Notes: generated by a model not told the origin, from the sequence alone. Counted from the stretch's first letter, positions 42,070 to 54,457 are shown. The stretch is DNA of 64,000 nt from Cepaea hortensis (GCA_963921405.1 OY992876.1:50772383-50836382); one strand, 5' to 3'. Program-made: numbers and translations.

Positions 42070-42890
42070 CATTTTTTTTTCTTAGTTTTGTGGACTTACT
42101 TTTTCCATAGCTATTTCTGTACTTGACCTTTTCCCTTTTGGTGACTTATTTATAAGTTTAGTTGAAATATTTCTGTCTTTGGAGGATATTTTTCACATTT
42201 GGTTATTTTTATAATGTTTTGGATTTATAATTTTTGATCAACCTTTTAGTTGTAATATTTTTTCCTAGATTTTTATAAGCTTGGTCAAGACATTTCGTAT
42301 TTTGGCCTTTTCGCCTTTGGTTACCTCGTAGATTTTATAAGTTCGGATGCTATATTTCATTACTTGGCCAATATTTTTCACCTTTATCTAACACATTTTC
42401 ATACATGTTATAAGTTTAAACGAGACATCTATAAGTTTGACCGATACTTTTTCGTATTTGGCCAAGATATTTTCCATTTGGTTAACATATGTTCCTAGTT
42501 TTTATAAGTTTGGGTGATATATTTCTCTGTTTGGTCAATACATTTTCATACTTGCTTAACAAAGTTTCGTACTTTTCATAAGTTTGGTGGGGGTATTTCG
42601 TTACTTGGTTAATCTTTATTTTTTTTTTTTTTCTTCGTTTTTTTTTTTTTTTTTTTTTTTTCTTCCTCATTTGACTAACAAATTTCCCTACTTTTCATAA
42701 GTGTGGACAAGATATATCGTTATGTGGTCAATATTTTTTTTTCTATTTGACTAACAAACTTTCCTACTTGATTGATATTTTTCCCAATAGGTTAACAAAG
42801 GTTCGCACTTTTTATAAGTTTGGACGAGATATTTCTGTCTTTGACCAATAATTTTAATATTTTGTCTAACATATTTTCTTACTTGATGGT
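42070..42890. repeat. A/T-rich TTATAAAAAGT repeat zone, right arm
   Basis: Partner of 37490-38310. It contains a longer T-run zone (42610-42660). Confidence 0.75.
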
Positions 42891-42892
42891 TG

Positions 42893-43015
42893 AAGTGGTA
42901 CATAGAAGGTGTACTTTTGTCTGGTTGTGAAGTGTGGCACTGAGCAGGTACACTGAAAAAAAAAACATATATTGGTCTTGGCAATGGCTTTCTGGAGAAA
43001 GATGTAAAGACACTA
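42893..43015 (+). pseudogene. RTE-like LINE relic in right arm
   Basis: Partner of 37367-37489 with the same decayed WYIEGVLLSGCEVWH reading. Confidence 0.5.
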
Positions 43016-43294
43016 TGGCCACATAGAAAGGAAATGAAAGTGTGGATGTCTAATTTGATACGTGATAACGTCGCTGGTTATGACGGCGGACATGTGACCT
43101 GTCATGTTACGTGCATTGCCTAAGGTTGAAACGGGGCAGTTTGTTGTGTTGATGCCCTGGTGTCCTTTGGTGTAACCGGATAACACTAGGACTACACGGT
43201 TATAGAAAAAAGAGAGAGATAGGGTGACCATTTTACCCTTTGGATGGAGTGTTGATGATGCAGTGTATTCACTCCTATACACAGTGATCATCAT
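43013..43294 (-). CDS. 93-codon frame in the right arm, unknown
   Basis: Reverse-complement partner of 37088-37369 with the same protein. Same reservations. Confidence 0.25.
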   Translation of the reverse strand: MMITVYRSEYTASSTLHPKGKMVTLSLSFFYNRVVLVLSGYTKGHQGINTTNCPVSTLGNARNMTGHMSAVITSDVITYQIRHPHFHFLSMWP

Positions 43295-43639
43295 AAGTTA
43301 GGTTCCCTGACTCGACAACCGATAGGACACCCTTTTTCTATAGTTTCCCTCTTAACCACGTGTCTCAGATGTCCCATTACCCATGTGACCAGATGTGACG
43401 CCATATTTGACCAGTTTTAGTGAATGAGATGTAGTTTGGTTGTAGCAATTACCCATGTGTGATAGGGTGCGACGCCATCTTTGACCGGCTGTATCTATTA
43501 TCCATGTGTGTCGACTGTACCACTAGGTGCTATTGATCAATACAAAATCAGTGCTCGAGGCGCTCCTGTCAAGGAAATTATCAATACTAAGGACATTACT
43601 TTCTGAACTTAGCAGTCGGCATAACGTCTTGATCATTTC

Positions 43640-45345
43640 ATCGATCACTTTAACCATCATCATGTCACTACACATACCATACCCTACAATTTAAGTGATC
43701 CTTCGACCACTTGATCACTACTTCACCAGTACTTGACCACTATTTGACTATGTCCTTACTTATTTTACCATCACCGTTTCACTACACGTACCATACCCTA
43801 TAATTTAAGTGGTCATTCGACTACTTGACCACTACTTGACCACTATTTGAGCACCACTAGACCAACTCTTGATCATTACCATGTCACTATACCTACTTTC
43901 ACCGACAATTTAAGTAGTCACTCGACCATTTACCACTACTTGGCCACTACTTGAGCACGTCATCGATCACTTTAACCAACACAGGTTCACTACACGTACT
44001 TTCCCTTACACTTTAAGTGGTCACTCGACCATTTGACCAGTACTTGCCCGCTACTTGATAACTAATTGACAACGTCACTACTTAATTTATCCATCTCTGT
44101 TTCACAACACGTACCATACCCTACAATTTTCTCACTTGAGCGGTTGACCACTATTTGAGCACCCCTTGACCAACTCTTGATCATCACCATGTCACTATAC
44201 CTACTTTCACCGACAATTTAAGTAGTCACTCGACCATTTACCACTACTTGGCCACTACTTGAGCACGTCATCGATCACTTTAACCAACACAGGTTCACTA
44301 CACGTACTTTCCCTTACACTTTAAGTGGTCACTAGACCATTTGACCAGTACTTGCCCGCTACTTGATCACTAATTGACAACGTCACTACTTAATTTATCC
44401 ATCTCTGTTTCACTACACGTACCATACCCTACAATTTTCTCACTTGAGCGGTTGACCACTATTTGAGCACCCCTTGACCAACTCTTGATCATCACCATGT
44501 CACTATACCTACTTTCACCGACAATTTAAGTAGTCACTCGACCATTTACCACTACTTGGCCACTACTTGAGCACGTCATCGATCACTTTAACCAACACAG
44601 GTTCACTACACGTACTTTCCCTTACAATTTAAGTGTTCACTCGACCATTTGACCAGTACTTGCCCGCTACTTGATCACTACTTGACAACGTCACTACTTA
44701 ATTTATCCATCTCTGTTTCACTACACGTACCATACCCTACAATTTTCTCACTTGAGCGGTTGACCACTGGTTGAGCACTACTTGACCACTGCTTGACCCC
44801 GTTGTCGACCCTTTTACCATCACCGTTTCAATATACGTACTTTTCTCTACCTTTTAAGTGTTCATTCGACCACTTGACCACTGGTTGACCGCTACTTGAC
44901 CATGTCATCGATCACTTTAACCACTACCATAATCTTAGGGACATCGTCCTCTACAATTTAAGTGGTCACTCGACCACTTGACCACTACTTGACCATTGGT
45001 TGACCACTACTTGACCACTAATTTACCACCCTTTAATCATCACCATATCATTATAACCACTTTTCCCTAAAATTTCCTCACTTGACCACTACTTGACCAC
45101 TACTTGACCACTGCTTGACCACTAATTTACCATCCTTTAATCATCACCATATCATTACAATCACTGTTCCCTAAAATTTCCCTAATATTTTCGTCACTTA
45201 ACCAACACTTGACCACTACTTGACCACTAATTTACCACCCTTTAAGCATCATCATATCATTACAATCACTTTTCCCTAAAATTTTCCTTACTTGACCACT
45301 GCTTGACCACTAATACCTGGTACCCACCTCTTACCGCCGAATGAT
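43640..45345. repeat. GTGGTCAAGTA repeats in 308-bp super-units, right arm
   Basis: Reverse-complement partner of 35040-36760 with the same number of super-units as far as I can read. Confidence 0.9.
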
Positions 45346-45388
45346 ACTCCACTATATCCATTACAATCAGCGATCTTTAGCTTGCAGG

Positions 45389-45860
45389 GTTTCATTTGTA
45401 ACACGTGTTATGATAGTAAAAAAGCCACGGTGACCCTCTACAGACCACTAATAACCACTACCCACCTCTTACCAACGAATTTCATTAAGCTATATCCGCT
45501 ACAGTCAATATTATCGGGCATTTTTACTTTTTAAGGTTTTCATTTGTACCCCGTATGATGATAGTGTATAGGCCACTACGACACTCTACAAAGCACTACT
45601 AGCCGCTACCCACCCCTTACCAACAAATTTCACTAAGCTATACCCGCTGCAATCAATATTATCGGCCATTTTTACTTTTTAAGGTTTTCATTTGTAACCT
45701 GTGTGATGATGGTGTATAAGCAACTACGACACTCTACAAAGCACTAATAGCCGCTACCCATCCCTCACCAATGAATTTCACTAAGCTATACCCGCTAAAA
45801 TCAATAATATCGACCATTTTTACTTTTTAAGGTTTTCATTTGTAACCCTGTGATGATAGT
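45389..45860. repeat. 147-bp tandem repeat, right arm (three units plus one diverged)
   Basis: Reverse-complement partner of 34380-34985 with one unit fewer, which accounts for the 147-base difference in arm length. Confidence 0.92.
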
Positions 45861-46179
45861 GTTTAAACCTGAACAGCCTAGTCTCACCCCACGCGCCCAC
45901 CCCCTCGCCACCACCCCGCACCCCGTCGTTATTTAGTTTTATTTTTTATTTATTTTATTTTATTTTTTTAATAATTAATTAAAATGTTTATACACCCACT
46001 CAATAGTTATCTGCCCTTAGAAACATAAAATCTTAGAATTATCGCCCTTAGATATGACCTTGATACCACCCCTTACACCACACAACTTCATGACCGAGGA
46101 GGAGTGAAAATCACCCGAGGTCAAGGTCATTTGTGGAGGCTCCACCAAATGATACCCGAATCCTACATTTATAACTACT

Positions 46180-46185
46180 CGCGAT
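46180..46185. other. 6-bp target duplication, right copy (palindrome)
   Basis: CGCGAT, identical to 34050-34055. Confidence 0.85.
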
Positions 46186-46440
46186 CACGTTTATCAGGCA
46201 ATTGCTAATGTCACAGTCCATCAAGCATTGTATAACACGTGCGGAATCTCCACAACTATAGGCATCTTCTAGATCTATTGCCAGAGCGACGGCTTTTTAA
46301 TGCATGACATCCATCATGTAATGTCATATGGAAATGTCTAGTATTGAAGCACATTCTGCCTTCAATGACCCGTAGGACTGAATGTTGTCTATGAGTATTG
46401 GTGTACTCTCTAGATAAGATAACGCTTTCTTGGCCATTTT
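46186..46440 (-). pseudogene. LINE RT fragment (motif A), upstream half of the LINE split by the palindrome
   Basis: On the minus strand: MAKKALSYLESTPILIDNI, YGSLKAECAS, two stops, then KAVALAIDLEDAYS (motif A, catalytic Asp) and VIQCLMDCDISNCLINVIA. It joins in frame across the palindrome site to AALMEKSVAFPLGTC at 34055 and below. This gives independent proof of the palindrome's borders. Confidence 0.8.
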
Positions 46441-46529
46441 AGCCACTCCCCCCCCCCCCCACCCCCACCCCTCTCAGCTATTTGCCATATTAAATATCAA
46501 TTGGGGAACCCTTTGAGGCTACCAAGACA

Positions 46530-46614
<85 letters not shown>

Positions 46615-46777
46615 GTGTGCGCCAAACAACGCATGTCTGTTTATTTATGAACTTTTCGCGGTATTAATTATGTAGAATGTGGATTCTGTAAACGCTCAGT
46701 TGTGAATGATATTTTCCGGGATGTTTTTACAGTGGTTTCCAATGACGTTGTCGCAAGTTGGCCGGTATCCTGACAGT
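46441..46777. repeat. C-run and (CA)n microsatellite
   Basis: A run of 14 C followed by ACCCCCACCCC at about 46447-46472 and a pure (CA)n at about 46533-46612. The remainder has no recognised feature. Confidence 0.9.
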
Positions 46778-48125
<1,348 letters not shown>

Positions 48126-48173
48126 GACACCATGAACAACCAGTAAATCGCAGCATCTCAACTGCTGGCTCTC

Positions 48174-48500
48174 TTGAACGGATTACGTCACACTTTTCCT
48201 AACTCGTCCATTTTCTTCTCCTCCATCATATCACCGAGTTATGTATTCCAGCGTCGTCTAGCTGACATAAATAACAACATATTGCAGAAGTTGTGTTCTC
48301 ACAACAACATACAGATCATCAACAACACACCGGTGTTTACTTCACAGTCTGGAGCACCTAAAAAGCGACTTTATAAGGATCAAATACATTTGTCTACATT
48401 TTGCTTGCTCGCCAAAAATATCAAATACCCAGAACGTACACAAGCTACATTTAATACTGGATCGCGTAGAATACTTTTAGCTACACCACCTCACTCTTAA
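48174..48500 (+). CDS. Possible SGNH-hydrolase-like C-terminal fragment
   Basis: A 108-codon frame. The part from IISPSYVFQRRLADINNNIL through CSHNNIQIINN to YKDQIHLS looks like the end of an SGNH/GDSL hydrolase fold: an N-containing helix (RRLADINN), an INN/TPVF strand, and D..HLS where the catalytic Asp and His would lie (DQIHLS). The catalytic Ser block would be upstream and is not present. Such domains occur in ORF1 of some LINEs and in other mobile elements, which would suit the repeat context. No start codon decision is possible. Confidence 0.35.
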   Translation: MNGLRHTFPNSSIFFSSIISPSYVFQRRLADINNNILQKLCSHNNIQIINNTPVFTSQSGAPKKRLYKDQIHLSTFCLLAKNIKYPERTQATFNTGSRRILLATPPHS

Positions 48501-48589
48501 GCCAGACGACATACTCCCGCCACATCAAGTACCAATTGGCCAGAAGAGAGCAGACCACTCGTAACCACGGCACCTGATATCCAAGCCAG

Positions 48590-48725
48590 AACTTGCTTCC
48601 TAGATATTTACATTCTGTATCTTGCTTCAGAGGTGTACTATTTATCAGTACATTTAGTGGACATTTAGTACATTTAGATCTGCCAACCTGCATTATTTCT
48701 GTTTCCATTGTATTTATGTTTATAG
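48590..48725 (-). pseudogene. LINE RT scrap
   Basis: Minus strand reads NINTMETEIMQVGRSK, then PLNVLINSTPLKQDTECKYLGS, matching the INxKKTExMxVGR...YLGS segment of the RT thumb in endonuclease-RT LINEs. Which family is unclear. Confidence 0.55.
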
Positions 48726-49060
48726 TGTTTCTTCTGCTTGTTGAACAGCTGATTACGTTGGTACTGGTTGCAATTCCCCGCTCTACCACCTGCCTGTTCA
48801 TGGTGCATGCTTTATGTGCTCTCAAGAAACCAGTAAACATGTTTATTTATCATTCTTAATCTCGATTAGTCACACATGAAGTAAGTGATATGAGAAGACA
48901 GTGGGTGTTTTATTTGTGTGTGTGTTATACTGGGGCTGTTGCACAGGCGATGGGAAAGTACTGTCATGCGCATAATGAGTCACTGCAAATAGGACATCAA
49001 AAAGCAAAGATACACATTACGTCGACCTCTATGAGAGCCACACGGTCGATAACAGTTAGT
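48726..49060. other. Stretch with no recognised feature
   Basis: No domain or repeat recognised. Confidence 0.35.
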
Positions 49061-49394
49061 ACGAGGGGGCTTCAGATGAAAATCATAAATGTTTTTGTCG
49101 GTGTGTTTGTGTGTGTGAATATATTCTAAAACAGAAAAGAAAAAATGTATCATTTTTCGATGCAGTCGCCGTTGCATTCAATGCAAGTCTTCCAGCGCCG
49201 ATAAAGTGCTTGGATATCTGTAGACAGAAATTCTCTAGGGTCAATACTCGGTGTGCCTGACCTGGTCGTGAACAGTCTGTCACAGATGTCGCGCCGTTTT
49301 GAAACTGCCTACCCCACTCATACACTTGCTGGAATGACAGGCATGCATCGCCATAATGGACCTTCATTCGCCGAAGAATTGTTATAGGTTTCAC
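49061..49394 (-). pseudogene. Mariner-like deletion derivative
   Basis: Minus strand from 49394: ITILRRMKVHYGDACLSFQQ, VYEWGRQFQNGATSV, CSRPGQAHRVLT. This is the N-terminal helix-turn-helix of a mariner-type (SETMAR-like) transposase. Within 20 residues it jumps, in another frame, to REFLSTDIQALYRRWKTCI and ECNGDCIEK, the C-terminal end of such a transposase. The catalytic core is missing, so this is an internally deleted copy. The left edge may be an inverted-repeat end (GAGGGGGCTTCAGATGAAAA near 49065); a matching right end was not found. Confidence 0.65.
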
Positions 49395-50930
49395 CCCTTC
49401 ACTGATAAAAAATAATAAGGATAACAGAACGCTGTTCCTTCTTGGTGCATGTCAAAAGTGGGGCGCCCATCTTTAAACTGTCCTTATGACGTCACAGTGT
49501 TCGTCTGCACCGTGATTTCACGTGCTAAGAACTCTTGACATCCTTAACAACAATATAGACAGGTTACAAGACAATGGCGTGCTTGGCCAGGCGTGTCTAA
49601 GAGGTAGCATAATCGGGATAGCGTCAGTCTTGTCAGAACTGTTTATGCTATTTCCCGTTTGTATTCGCGCGTTAATCATGCGTTCATTACCATTTAGTAG
49701 TGCGTATCCTCGTGCGTATGTCCATGTAAGAGAGGGGTAGCGTACTTCCGAATGCTGTCTACCAATTCAGAGCGAAAACTACCAGTTGAGATTTTCTATA
49801 GCATGTTCATGACGATCTGATATGATTGTTGCATATATGGATGCTTGTTCTGCTACCCACGCCAGTGCTCTGATATGATTGTTGCATATATCGATGCTTG
49901 TTCTGCTGCCGACACGAGTGCTCTGAGGACATCGGCCATCTCCTTAGTTACGCGTAACTGATAAGTGCCATGGGATGATTAATCGTATTAAGCGACTTCC
50001 CATATCTGCCATGGGCTTATATACAGGTGTTTTCCTAAGCAAACCCCTTTAATTTGATATAATACAACATATCTGCTACCATATTAACAACTTTTAAGTG
50101 ATAACTGTGTCATACTACTACTTCCCACTTTTCACCTTCCACTTTTGTTCGGTACTAGCGCACTTTTTGTCTGACATTGGATCTGTTAATGTAGCTGTCA
50201 GGAAGGCGCCGCTATCCATTTGGATTGTTTTCCCCATCCGATGTGTTGTGAACGCTCTCGCGGGTATTGAACCGTGCTTCTCGGAGCCGTCTGTGTCGGT
50301 TTTGACATGTTGTAGGCCTGAATGCTGTTCATCCAATGCCCTTACCTCAGTGCCGACAGAGGTAAACTGGCCCCTCCTCAGCAGTAACTCACAAGATGTG
50401 TGTCAGTTATGTGACGTGTGGTACACGAAGAGTTAAGACATGTAATGTATATCTTTCCGTGTGTCTATCCTAATAGTGCATCTATGAATTATTACAAAAA
50501 CCAACTGCAGAACGTGTGCAAGGACTGGCAAAGAAGATACAACTACTGTCACAGGTTGTGTTAAAACATGCCCCGCCGTTCCCGGATTACCCTACTTAGG
50601 GTAGAACACATTCGGAGCCTGAGTGCAAATGCATAAAGATTAATATGAGACGCCGCAGTGTTTTCTTTCTGGCACACCACTCCTGTCAAATATGATGCAT
50701 CAATGAATACGCTAAAGAGCGCATTTACCACTTCCGCTAGAGAGAGTTTGCTAATATACGTATGGACAACTGTTATTATTAATCGATTAAAGATGTAATG
50801 TCTTAGTTTCAGAACGCTAATGCAAACATATTTCTGTTGCCGTATTTCTTGGCAAAATTAACAGGAGGTTAATAAATAAAATATGCAGGCCATGTTAAAG
50901 GGCAAGCCAGTGTTGTAAAAACCATACACC
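49395..50930. other. Long stretch, mostly unassigned
   Basis: One feature only: a two-copy tandem duplication of about 58 bases at 49815-49925 (TCTGATATGATTGTTGCATA and ATGCTTGTTCTGCT). A 112-codon frame at 50098-50436 shows no family features and overlaps a frame on the other strand. Confidence 0.45.
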
Positions 50931-51051
50931 GGGGGGGGGGGGGGGGGGGAGAGAGAGGAGTCGAAGACGCACCAGGAAGAGGAAGAAAGCTTTGTGCAGA
51001 CAGACAGACGGACAGACGGACGGACGGACGGACGGACGGACGGACATGTAT

Positions 51052-51147
<96 letters not shown>
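50931..51147. repeat. Chain of microsatellites: G-run, (GGAC)n, (TGTA), (TA)n
   Basis: A G-run (about 50931-50949), GA repeats, (GGAC)n at about 51009-51043, ATGTATGTATG, then (TA)n at about 51060-51147. Confidence 0.96.
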
Positions 51148-51149
<2 letters not shown>

Positions 51150-51499
51150 CCGGCGGGCACTGTGAATTAAACATGTCTGCGCAAACACTAATGAGTTGTG
51201 GTTACTCTGAAGGATGCTTCGAATGTCCAACTGTGCTCCGAGACAAACGTGCTCAGCTCTCAGTGGAAGTTCTGAAGGATGAGATGTAGAGGCTGGCTGG
51301 GAATAAGCAGCTCACCACGCGCACATCAAATGTTGTTTACGATAAATAATTAATGCAAACAAGCAGAACACGTAGGTTCAGGTGAGAGCGGTTGTGAGCA
51401 GCTCCTGGTACAGTTGAAGGCCGGGCCGCAGTACGTTCTAGTCAATGTGTTTGAGTGTAGGGCTACTCTTTATTTAACGTCTACATTCTTATTTACTAG
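51148..51499. other. Stretch with no recognised feature
   Basis: No domain or repeat recognised. Confidence 0.35.
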
Positions 51500-52700
51500 A
51501 TTACAGTTAAAGAATTAGATGCATACTTACAGATCCAGATGTATAGTTAAAGTTTCAGATTTACAGGTACATATACAGATATACAGCTACAAATACAGAT
51601 GTACAGTAACAGATACAGATGTACAGTAACAGACACAGATTTACTGTTACAGATACATATTTACAGCTACAGATACAGATGTACAGTTACAAATACAGAT
51701 TTACAGTTACAAATACAGATGTACAGCTACAGATACAGATGTACAGCTACAGATACAGATGTACAGCTACAGATTTACTGTTAAACAGATACAGAAGTAC
51801 AGTTACAGATAGAGATTTACTATTACAGACACAGATGTATAGTTACAGATTTACAGCTACAGATATAGATGTACAGTTACAGATACAGATTTACAGCTAT
51901 AGATACAGATGTACAATTACAAATAGAGGTTTACAGTTGCAGATACAGATGTACAGATACAGATGTACAGTTACAGATACAGATTTACAGTTACATGTAT
52001 AGATGTATATTCTGAGATTTACAGTTACAGATACAGTTTTACAGTTACAGACATTGATGTATAGTTACCATTTACAGATATAGATGTACAGTTACAGATG
52101 CCAATTTACAGCTATAGATACAGATGTACCGACACAGATATACAGTTACAGATACAGATTTACAGTTACATGTATAGATGTATAGTTTAAGATTTACAAT
52201 TAAAGATACAGATTTACAATTCAGACGCACAGTTACAGATACAGATGTACATTTACAGATGCAAATTTACAGTTACAGATACATATGTACAGTTACAGAT
52301 ACAGATTTAGAGTTGCAGATGCAGATTTACAGTTACAGATTTACAGTTACATATACAGATTTACGGTTACAGATATATATGTGCAATTACAGATATGCAG
52401 CTACATATTTACAGATAAAGATGTACAGGTACAGATTTACAGTTACAGATACAGATTTACAGTTACGGATACAGATGCAGAATTACATATTTACAGTTAC
52501 AGGTAACAGTTACAGATTTACAGTTACAGATACAGATTTACGGTTACTGATACAGATGTACAGTTACAGATTTACAGTTACAGGTAACAGTTACATATAC
52601 AGATGTACAGTTACAGATTCAGATTTACGGTTACAAATATAGATGTACTTTTACAGATGCATGTGTACAGTTACAGACACAGGTTTACATTTGCAGATAC
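51500..52700. repeat. 20-bp satellite, about 1.2 kb
   Basis: The unit is GTACAGCTACAGATACAGAT and variants (TTACAGTTAC...), mixed with 14-base partial units. The unit has no stop in any forward frame; since 20 is not a multiple of three, all forward frames read the same 20-residue period (Tyr/Arg/Thr/Asp/Gln-rich). The frames here are therefore products of the repeat. Confidence 0.95.
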
Positions 52701-52875
52701 AAATCCATAGAAAGATCAGTGGAGAAAAGAGGCAGATCAATAGAAATTATGAGGGTTAAACTGGGACGGTGGCATGGAGGAATATCAGCAGCAGAGTTGA
52801 TACAGGACACCAAAGACCGAGATCGTTGGAGAGACATAACGCCTGAGCTTTCTGGCAGGTCACGTGATAATGATG
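52700..52875 (+). pseudogene. RTE-like LINE 3' fragment after the 20-bp satellite
   Basis: Reads ERSVEKRGRSIEIMRVKLGR, WHGGISAAELIQDTKDRDRW and RDITPELSG, ending at GATAATGATGG. This is the same C-terminal block as the best copy (GLALWHGRDKNTELIHDSVD). Its upstream side is the satellite. Confidence 0.72.
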
Positions 52876-53529
52876 GTACAGTCTATCTATACATTAACTA
52901 CGAAACTGTTTACATCTCTCTTTATTTCACATTATCATCCTTGTTATCGTTCAATCAATTCCCAGAAATTTGCACTTCGCAAACTCCAATAACTCACAGT
53001 TTCACTGTTGGAAATCTTGCGAGCGTACTGTTCTTGATGTAAACACAATCTCCCGTGTATGTTTTATATCGTGTATATCTCTACGTTTGTATACTGTAGG
53101 TGCGTCACTAAGCCACTGTTTACATTCTCTTTCTGGCCTAGGTATATTCCGCGAACGAATATTCTGATTGAGCGGTACTAGGTGTGTGGTCAGGTTTTCA
53201 CTGATTAATGTGCGCGCTTGCTGCTCAACACAAAGTTTCCTGAATCAGTCACCAGTAGAGGTGCACATCTGCAGCTCTGATCTGGTAGACTCACAACCTG
53301 ATACGGTTGATCATGTTCTTGTATTTGTCTGAGAAAGATTGCTTTGGTTTTAGGTTCAGGGTCATTTTCCTTGCACGCTGACATCACTTATTCTCCAGTT
53401 TTCTCCTATAGATAACATAACGGGAATTTTTATCACAGTACACAAAATCCGCAGAACCAGCGAGGTCCCAAATATGTATATACATGCAGTAAATGTTATT
53501 TTGAAGGTAGTTTTCTCATTTTGAAATTT
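52876..53529. other. Stretch with no recognised feature
   Basis: Short frames on both strands (for example 53205-53387 minus) have no family resemblance. Confidence 0.35.
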
Positions 53530-53595
53530 TGCTCAGGAAGCGCATTATTTTTATTTATTTATTTTTTTTTTTTTTGGGGGGGGGGGGGGGGAATT
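53530..53595. repeat. (TTTA), T-run and G-run
   Basis: TTTATTTATTT, 14 T, then 13 G. The same T-run/G-run junction occurs inside the SINE at 63463-63604. Confidence 0.9.
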
Positions 53596-53824
53596 GCACT
53601 TTTCTTTTTCCGACTGCCGAGAATTCACGACGTGCGCAGCCAGCACACTGGCCCTATATATCTGTTTCGCCTTTATCTGAGAAAGCTAGACGTCCGATTC
53701 ATTAAAGAAAAATAACGTACCTTGTCTTATATTTGTTTTAACCTGGAATATGGGAATCTCTAATAGTTACAAAACGGAATGCACACTTACTTATAAAATA
53801 TCGATACTTACAATAAGAAAATTA

Positions 53825-54030
53825 GTGTTCAAGTGTTACATAGAACTTGTAGTGTTACACAGAGCTTGTAGGTTTAAAAGTGTTACAGTGTTACATAGAG
53901 CGGATAGTTTTGCAAGTGTTAAAGTGTTACACAGAACTTGTAGTTTTACAAGTGTTACATACAGCTTGTAGTTTTACAAATGTCAACGTTTATATAGAGC
54001 TCTTAGCTGTACAAGTGTTCCTGTGTTACA
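53825..54030. repeat. Short tandem array, unit about 35-40 bp
   Basis: Diverged units of AAGTGTTACATAGAGCTTGTAG and TTTTACAAGTGTTAC, about five copies. Confidence 0.8.
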
Positions 54031-54457
54031 ATTGACAAATCTAGTGATAAAAGAGGAACACAAAAGAAGACAAGAATATTTACACCATAGATAGTTTGTT
54101 CAGATAACTTAGTAGGTCAACAATATAGATCTCATCTGCTGCTCTGATGGTCATGTGACATGGTGACCCATGATTGTCCAGTTGTGGCAAATGATGTGAA
54201 TGAGTCCTTGGAAAAGCTGCTAAAAACAGTAAAATTACTGGAAAACGTAGAGGTAGACAGGAAAGATTCTGTGGGGCTGTTTTTAATAGAGATACATTTC
54301 AAACTACGTGACATCTGGCAAACTTTAGGGGAAATGACCAAAGGAAATGCTTTGCTAAATAAATAAGTGGACAAGTTCGATAAATGGCATAACCAGGGTA
54401 AGAACACAAGCCTTAACCAATTGATGTCTGTCTGTGTGAGATGTAAGATGTGAGATG
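54031..54457. other. Unassigned, with a 68-codon frame
   Basis: The frame 54160-54366 (MVTHDCPVVANDVNESLEKL...) is soluble-looking and has no recognisable domain. It may be chance. Confidence 0.3.

Larger units (their letters stand above)
34056..46179. mobile_element. Giant palindromic element, 12.1 kb, Polinton-like ends
   Basis: Left arm 34056-40165, loop 40166-40208, right arm 40209-46179 in reverse complement. It starts AGTAGTTATAAATGTA and ends with the reverse complement, so the termini are AG...CT. It is flanked by CGCGAT on both sides. Excision of the element plus one CGCGAT restores an open LINE RT frame (CLINVIA then AALMEKSVAF). A 6-bp duplication with AG termini is the published signature of Polinton/Maverick elements, yet I find no DNA polymerase B, integrase, protease, ATPase or capsid gene. 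Arms match closely except for scattered substitutions, one missing repeat unit and homopolymer lengths. Alternatives: foldback-type element with repeat-rich inverted repeats, or a head-to-head half-genome derivative of a larger element. Confidence 0.9.
40209..46179 (-). repeat. Right arm of the palindrome (5,971 bp)
   Basis: Reverse complement of the left arm. It is shorter mainly because it has three rather than four of the near-identical 147-bp units. A poly-T zone at 42610-42660 is longer than its left-arm partner near 37725. Substitutions seen include the third base of a GGTATC(T/A)AGGTC near the tip, F/V in a mid-arm frame, and G/T in CGCTATCAA(T)(G/T)GCACC. Confidence 0.93.

Noticed and set aside
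34056..46179. Palindrome as an assembly artefact
   Set aside because: Arms differ by a whole 147-bp unit, substitutions and homopolymers; a 6-bp duplication and a split LINE frame fit a real insertion. Only long reads can settle it.
50098..50436. A 112-codon frame as a host gene
   Set aside because: It overlaps an antisense frame, shows no domain and no supporting signals.
51599..52642. Tyr/Arg/Thr-rich periodic frames
   Set aside because: All forward frames of the 20-bp satellite give the same period; no independent coding evidence.
54160..54366. A 68-codon frame as a small gene
   Set aside because: Plausible composition but no homology, splice or promoter evidence; listed only as unassigned.
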